Source of the DNA: Shouchella xiaoxiensis
Lineage (GTDB): Bacteria > Bacillota > Bacilli > Bacillales > Bacillaceae_D
Length of the DNA stretch: 64,000 nt
Direction: 5' to 3'
Assembly (NCBI RefSeq): GCF_016907895.1
Contig: NZ_JAFBCV010000010.1
Span: forward strand, 62,001 to 126,000
Shown here in pieces: positions 60,162-64,000 of this stretch; position 1 is the stretch's first letter; the number at the start of each line of letters is the position of its first letter. The notes beneath the pieces are model-generated. The model had not been told where the DNA came from. It worked only from the letters and a program-made list of their open reading frames with translations, and did no database searches. Position numbers and translations under genes: made by a program.

Positions 60162-61647
60162 GTTTTTCCCCTCCTGTTGCTTCGTGCATAATCGTTTCTT
60201 CAGACAACTCAGCCCGATCTAAAATCTTCATTAGTTTCCCCTCAAACATAACGGCAACTCGTGTACTCATCCCGATAATCTCAGGTAGCTCAGATGAGAC
60301 CATGATGATCGCCACACCTTGCTTCGCCAGTTCATTCATGATCGTATAGATCTCTTTTTTCGCCCCGACATCAACGCCTCGCGTTGGCTCGTCGAGGATC
60401 AGGATTTTCGGGTTAATGCCAAGCCATTTGGCGATGACGACTTTCTGCTGGTTTCCTCCACTTAACGATTTTGCCGTTTGATTCGGTCCTGACGTCCGGA
60501 CACCAAGCTTCTTGACGAGCTCGGCATATAGAGCCTGCTCTTTCTTTGTTTGCATCACACCGCTCGATGAAACCGCCGCTAAATTGGTTAAGCTAATATT
60601 GTCACGAACGGAGAAATCAACGATCAGTCCCTTTGTTTTCCGGTCTTCGGAAACAAAGCCGATTCTGTGATTAATGGCGTCAACTGGTGTTTTAAAAGAA
60701 ACCTTTTTTCCATCTATTTCAATCAATCCCTTGTCGGCCCGCCTGTATCCAAAGATGCTTTCCACAACTTCCGATCGTCCGGCACCCATCAGCCCAGCAA
60801 TGCCAAAGATTTCACCGGCTCGCACATCAAAGGTAACGCTTTCAAACTCATCCTTACGACTTAACTCTTTTACGGCAAGCTTCACTTCACCAGGAGTCAG
60901 GTCATGATCTGGGTATCTTCCGCCAAGTTCCCTGCCAACCATCAGCTTGACAATTTCATCAAAGCTTGTCTCCGCAATGACTTTCGTTGCAACATAATTT
61001 CCATCACGTAGGACGGTAATCCGTTGACAGAGCGAGAAGATCTCTTCCATCCGGTGTGAAATGTAAACAAAGGTTACGCCTTTTTCCTGCAGGCCTCGTA
61101 CTACTTCAAACAAGGTATCAATTTCCCGATCCGTCAGCGCGGCGGTTGGCTCGTCCATGATGATAATGTCGGCATTCGTCTTAAGCGCCTTAGCAATTTC
61201 AATCAGCTGCTGCTTTCCAACGGATAGACGTCCCGCTCGTTCGGTTGCTTTTACGTTCAGCCCGAGCTCGGCCAGCGCTTGCTCGGCCTGTCGGTTCATT
61301 TCCTTTGTCTTCAGCCAGCCGGTTTTTCCGATCGTCTGTTCATTGCCTAAAAACAAATTTTCTGCGACTGACAGCTCTGGTAAGATGTTTAATTCCTGAT
61401 GGATGACGGCAATCCCGTCTTCTTCGGCATCTTTTGGATGAGTGTAGGAGACTTCCTGCCCTTTTACACGAATCACGCCTTCATCTCTTGGATAAATGCC
61501 CGTTAAAATTTTCATCAGCGTCGATTTGCCTGCGCCATTTTCACCCATTAAAGCATGAATCTCGCCTTTTTCCAGTGAAAACTCAACCTGCTTTAAAACT
61601 TGGTTGCCGCTAAACGACTTGCTTATCTGGCTCATTTCCACAATCAT
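60148..61647 (-). CDS. rbsA: Ribose ABC transporter ATPase RbsA
   Basis: 499 residues with two ABC domains. Domain 1: Walker [10 protein letters not shown] near 36, [15 protein letters not shown], Walker [12 protein letters not shown]. Domain 2: degenerate Walker [10 protein letters not shown] near 280, [25 protein letters not shown]. This asymmetric arrangement is usual for sugar importers of this class. AGAGGAGGG precedes the ATG. Confidence 0.95.
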   Translation of the reverse strand: MIVEMSQISKSFSGNQVLKQVEFSLEKGEIHALMGENGAGKSTLMKILTGIYPRDEGVIRVKGQEVSYTHPKDAEEDGIAVIHQELNILPELSVAENLFLGNEQTIGKTGWLKTKEMNRQAEQALAELGLNVKATERAGRLSVGKQQLIEIAKALKTNADIIIMDEPTAALTDREIDTLFEVVRGLQEKGVTFVYISHRMEEIFSLCQRITVLRDGNYVATKVIAETSFDEIVKLMVGRELGGRYPDHDLTPGEVKLAVKELSRKDEFESVTFDVRAGEIFGIAGLMGAGRSEVVESIFGYRRADKGLIEIDGKKVSFKTPVDAINHRIGFVSEDRKTKGLIVDFSVRDNISLTNLAAVSSSGVMQTKKEQALYAELVKKLGVRTSGPNQTAKSLSGGNQQKVVIAKWLGINPKILILDEPTRGVDVGAKKEIYTIMNELAKQGVAIIMVSSELPEIIGMSTRVAVMFEGKLMKILDRAELSEETIMHEATGGEKHVRQ

Positions 61648-61662
61648 CGTGAATCCCTCCTC

Positions 61663-62052
61663 TTAAAAGATCACGCCGGCGCGTAGAATCACATTGGCAT
61701 ACGGGGTACATTCTCCGGTACGAATGACTACCTTCGCTTTATGTGTTTCCGCTTTCAAATCTTCATGTGACAAGTAATAGGTCGGTATTTGTTTATTTTG
61801 TACAGCATGGTGAATGAATGGATTCTTCTCTTTTACTTCTTCAGCCACGATCATTGCTTCAACTTCCATGTCATCCAGTACTTCTCCAAGTACCTCAACA
61901 AATGTTGGAAGCCCTCGTTTAATGGAAAGATCAATGCATTCAACGCCTTGAGGAATGGGTAATCCACAATCAGCGATGACGATATGATCGGTATGCCCGA
62001 GTGATGCAAGTACCCGGGCGATGTCGCGATTTAACATTCCTGTTTTTTTCAT
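61663..62052 (-). CDS. rbsD: D-ribose pyranase RbsD
   Basis: 129 residues. Converts beta-pyranose to beta-furanose ribose before phosphorylation. Catalytic His in LGHTDHIVIADCGLPIP near residue 20, and the C-terminal VIRTGECTPYANVILRAGV. Lies between rbsK and rbsA with short gaps. Confidence 0.95.
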   Translation of the reverse strand: MKKTGMLNRDIARVLASLGHTDHIVIADCGLPIPQGVECIDLSIKRGLPTFVEVLGEVLDDMEVEAMIVAEEVKEKNPFIHHAVQNKQIPTYYLSHEDLKAETHKAKVVIRTGECTPYANVILRAGVIF

Positions 62053-62070
62053 TGGAGTTCCTCCTATTTA

Positions 62071-62949
62071 CTAGCTGTTCGCTAGAAATGCCTCTATGTC
62101 TTCCGCTGTCGGCATGCCGCCTTGAGCACCAAATGACTGCACCGATAGTGCTGCCGCAGCGTTGGCGAACGTAACCGCTTCACGTAAAGACTGCTTCTTC
62201 CCAAGTGCTACCGCAAGTGCTCCATTAAAGGTGTCGCCCGCTCCAGTCGTATCAACAGGAACAAGCGTATGACCCGCAACCTGCTCGATCTTTCCATTCT
62301 CGAACCAACGCACTCCGTTTTTTCCTTGCGTAACGATCAGCTTTTCGGTTAACGCTTCATCTTTAGATGAAAACAGCTGCTCGTGTTCCGATTCATTTGG
62401 CGTGATGAACGTGCTCTTCTCATATGCTTCTTGTGATAGTTCTTGCGCTGGTGCAGGATTTAAGATCACTGGAACCTGATGCTTGGCACATAAATCAATC
62501 GTGTATTCAACTGTCGCAAGTGGAACCTCTAACTGGACTAGCACAATGTCACTTGCTGCGATTTCAGCCTCATAGTTTGAAACATACGCTTCAGTAACAT
62601 GATGATTAGCCCCAGGCGTAACAATAATCCGATTGTCTTGTTCCGATAAAAGAATCGTCGCTACTCCTGAACTAGAGTGTGTAACGGGTTCCACACTATC
62701 GACAGAAATGCCTTCTGCCCGCAGACCGTCTTTCAGTAATGTACCAAATGCATCATCGCCAACACGCCCGATCATCGTTACGTCTGCCCCGAGCCTTGCA
62801 CTTGCGACCGCTTGGTTCGCCCCTTTACCACCAAAGGCGGTCTGGAAACCCGTTCCCATCACGGTTTCCCCTTGCTCTGGTACAGTATCAGTCTGTGTCA
62901 CCATATCCATATTGATACTTCCAATTACGGTTACTTTAGGTTTTGTCAT
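62071..62949 (-). CDS. rbsK: Ribokinase RbsK
   Basis: 292 residues of the PfkB family. Substrate-side [20 protein letters not shown] and [18 protein letters not shown]; anion hole and catalytic base in [18 protein letters not shown] (Asp near 236). Phosphorylates ribose at O5. Start overlaps the end of rbsR by 14 bases. Confidence 0.95.
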   Translation of the reverse strand: MTKPKVTVIGSINMDMVTQTDTVPEQGETVMGTGFQTAFGGKGANQAVASARLGADVTMIGRVGDDAFGTLLKDGLRAEGISVDSVEPVTHSSSGVATILLSEQDNRIIVTPGANHHVTEAYVSNYEAEIAASDIVLVQLEVPLATVEYTIDLCAKHQVPVILNPAPAQELSQEAYEKSTFITPNESEHEQLFSSKDEALTEKLIVTQGKNGVRWFENGKIEQVAGHTLVPVDTTGAGDTFNGALAVALGKKQSLREAVTFANAAAALSVQSFGAQGGMPTAEDIEAFLANS

Positions 62950-63931
62950 CTATGCCGCTTCCTTTCGTCGTCCCTCGAAGCTTCATTGTTGTCGGAAGCT
63001 CGTGCCTATAGGACAACAATGGTTTTTTCTCAATTAATTGAACAAGTAACTCAACGGAACGTTCGCCCATCTCAACAATCGGCTGCTGCACGGTTGTTAA
63101 CGACGGGACAAGCATGTCCCCGAATAAAATGCCATCGAAGCCTACAATTTGGATTCGTGAAGGAATATCCAGCTTTAACGTATGAGCCGCTTTCATTGCT
63201 CCTGCCGCGGTCACATCGCTTCCGGCAAAAATTCCATCAACACTCGGATGCTGCTTCAGTAAACGCTGAACCTCGTCTTCCGCTTTTTCAATGTGGAATC
63301 CTGTCTCAACAATAATATGGGCAATTCCACTTTCTTCAACCACTTCTTTAAATCCTTCATAGCGATCATCCGCCGGGGCAAGTCCCTTAGGTCCACGTAA
63401 ATGAGCAATAAAGCGACATCCTTGTTCAATCAGATGCATCGTTGCCGTTCTCGCCCCGTTTTTGTTGTCCGATACGACCGTTGGAATATCCTTACTAATA
63501 AAGCGATCGAGCGCTACTACCGGTAGATCAAGCGAATGATAATGCTCATACGAACCGCTCCCCGTTGCTAAGATTAGCCCATCAACGTATTTTTGTTGCA
63601 AAGCTCGTACGTATTGTTGCTCTTTGCCTAACTCACTGTCCGTGTTGCAAAGAACAACGGTGTAACCCTTCTTTAAAGCGACATCCTCAATCGAGCGCGC
63701 CAGCTCTGGAAAGAAGGGGTTGGCAATGTCTGGTATCAATAAGCCAATCATTCCTGATGTTTTATGATAAAGCGTTCGTGCAATTGCATTTGGTTTATAA
63801 TTTAATGCGTCAATTGCGGCAGTAACGTTCTTTTCTGCCTCTTTACTAACGTAGCCCTTTTGGTTTAACACCCGTGAGACTGTTGCCACAGAGACATTCG
63901 CGTATTTTGCTACATCTTTAATCGTTGTCAT
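62936..63931 (-). CDS. rbsR: LacI-family ribose operon repressor RbsR
   Basis: 331 residues. N-terminal HTH ([20 protein letters not shown]) with hinge helix NAIARTL, then a ribose-binding-protein-like domain ([56 protein letters not shown]). First gene of the operon it controls. The operator lies just before its ribosome site (GAGGGGAAG). Confidence 0.93.
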   Translation of the reverse strand: MTTIKDVAKYANVSVATVSRVLNQKGYVSKEAEKNVTAAIDALNYKPNAIARTLYHKTSGMIGLLIPDIANPFFPELARSIEDVALKKGYTVVLCNTDSELGKEQQYVRALQQKYVDGLILATGSGSYEHYHSLDLPVVALDRFISKDIPTVVSDNKNGARTATMHLIEQGCRFIAHLRGPKGLAPADDRYEGFKEVVEESGIAHIIVETGFHIEKAEDEVQRLLKQHPSVDGIFAGSDVTAAGAMKAAHTLKLDIPSRIQIVGFDGILFGDMLVPSLTTVQQPIVEMGERSVELLVQLIEKKPLLSYRHELPTTMKLRGTTKGSGIDDKT

Positions 63932-63952
63932 ATGCTTCTTCCCCTCACGATG

Positions 63953-63998
63953 TGTAACCGGTTACAGAGAGTATACTGCGATCGTAAAGGGTTGTCAA
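63953..63998 (-). promoter_or_regulatory. rbs operon promoter and RbsR operator
   Basis: Minus strand TTGACA (63993-63998), 17 bases, TATACT (63970-63975): a near-consensus sigma-A promoter. TGTAACCGGTTACA at 63953-63966 is a perfect 14-bp LacI-type palindrome on the start site. The CCGG centre suits RbsR better than CcpA, whose cre has GCGY. Confidence 0.92.
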
Positions 63999-64000
63999 TT

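Noticed and set aside
1-64000. CRISPR arrays, tRNA or rRNA genes, prophage modules
   Set aside because: No regularly spaced repeats, cloverleaf sequences, rRNA segments, integrases or phage structural genes were seen on reading both strands.

Overview
The window is chromosomal DNA from a spore-forming Bacillaceae species. Support for this comes from a Sda-type checkpoint peptide, a GerC-type germinant receptor subunit, a collagen-like spore-surface protein, a stressosome RsbR paralogue behind a textbook sigma-B promoter, sigma-A promoters, Fur/Zur/CcpA-type boxes, strong AGGAGG ribosome sites and frequent TTG/GTG starts. Many exported proteins are very acidic, which would suit an alkaliphilic or halotolerant relative of Bacillus (inference). 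No rRNA, tRNA, CRISPR array, intact insertion sequence or prophage was seen.

Layout. 1-4.7 kb: partial membrane protein; RpiR regulator facing an amino-sugar operon (PTS EIICB, nanE) with two operator-like palindromes; a DUF554 protein. 4.8-8.6 kb: small membrane proteins, a linear amide hydrolase, a degenerate RelA/SpoT-type HD protein, a GNAT enzyme and a membrane-protein gene with an internal stop. 8.6-12.4 kb: MFS exporter, nitronate monooxygenase-like enzyme, HIT-like fragment, APH-type kinase, DinB protein. 12.7-20.2 kb: sigma-B-preceded rsbR paralogue, LPDTA sortase substrate, lipoproteins (one frameshifted), TetR/membrane-protein pair with twin operators, YdcF protein, decayed acetyltransferase, collagen-like protein. 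20.3-26.9 kb: AraC/GyrI regulator, a type I toxin-antitoxin locus, an orphan MazE-like antitoxin, the BdbC/BdbD disulfide pair and cadCA. 27-30.1 kb: Fur-boxed fhuD-fhuB-fhuG without an ATPase. 30.1-34.3 kb: a carbon-acid operon (TRAP permease, small membrane protein, RraA aldolase, RpiR regulator, dehydrogenase). 34.6-43.1 kb: coiled-coil protein, lipoprotein, zinc-ribbon membrane protein, Sda followed by a structured RNA, Mn-type CDF pump, and a siderophore cluster (FhuF-like reductase, Btr-like regulator, binding lipoprotein). 43.2-44.4 kb: small accessory DNA-binding and unknown proteins around an inverted repeat. 44.6 kb: LCP ligase. 46.1-52.4 kb: AT-rich zinc-starvation island. 52.5-58.2 kb: small proteins, aldehyde dehydrogenase plus DUF779 with a cre box, orphan GerC protein, transposase scrap. 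58.2-64 kb: complete rbsRKDACB ribose operon with promoter and operator at the right edge.

The most notable region is the zinc island. Three near-perfect Zur boxes flank a C-minus (zinc-free) ribosomal protein S14 gene with a one-base frameshift in an A-run, a decayed COG0523 (YciC/ZagA) GTPase gene, a Fur-family regulator, a ZinT lipoprotein, and znuA-znuC-znuB. ZinT carries one copy, and ZnuA two tandem inserted copies, of the same roughly 90-residue histidine-marked domain (HYHTxD and DHWHW motifs). I propose this as a zinc-capturing beta-sandwich module shared by the two periplasm-side proteins. Other points of interest are the type I toxin-antitoxin locus at 21.2-21.5 kb, the structured RNA after sda, a 28-bp perfect palindrome after znuB, and iron-uptake genes that must borrow an ATPase from elsewhere.
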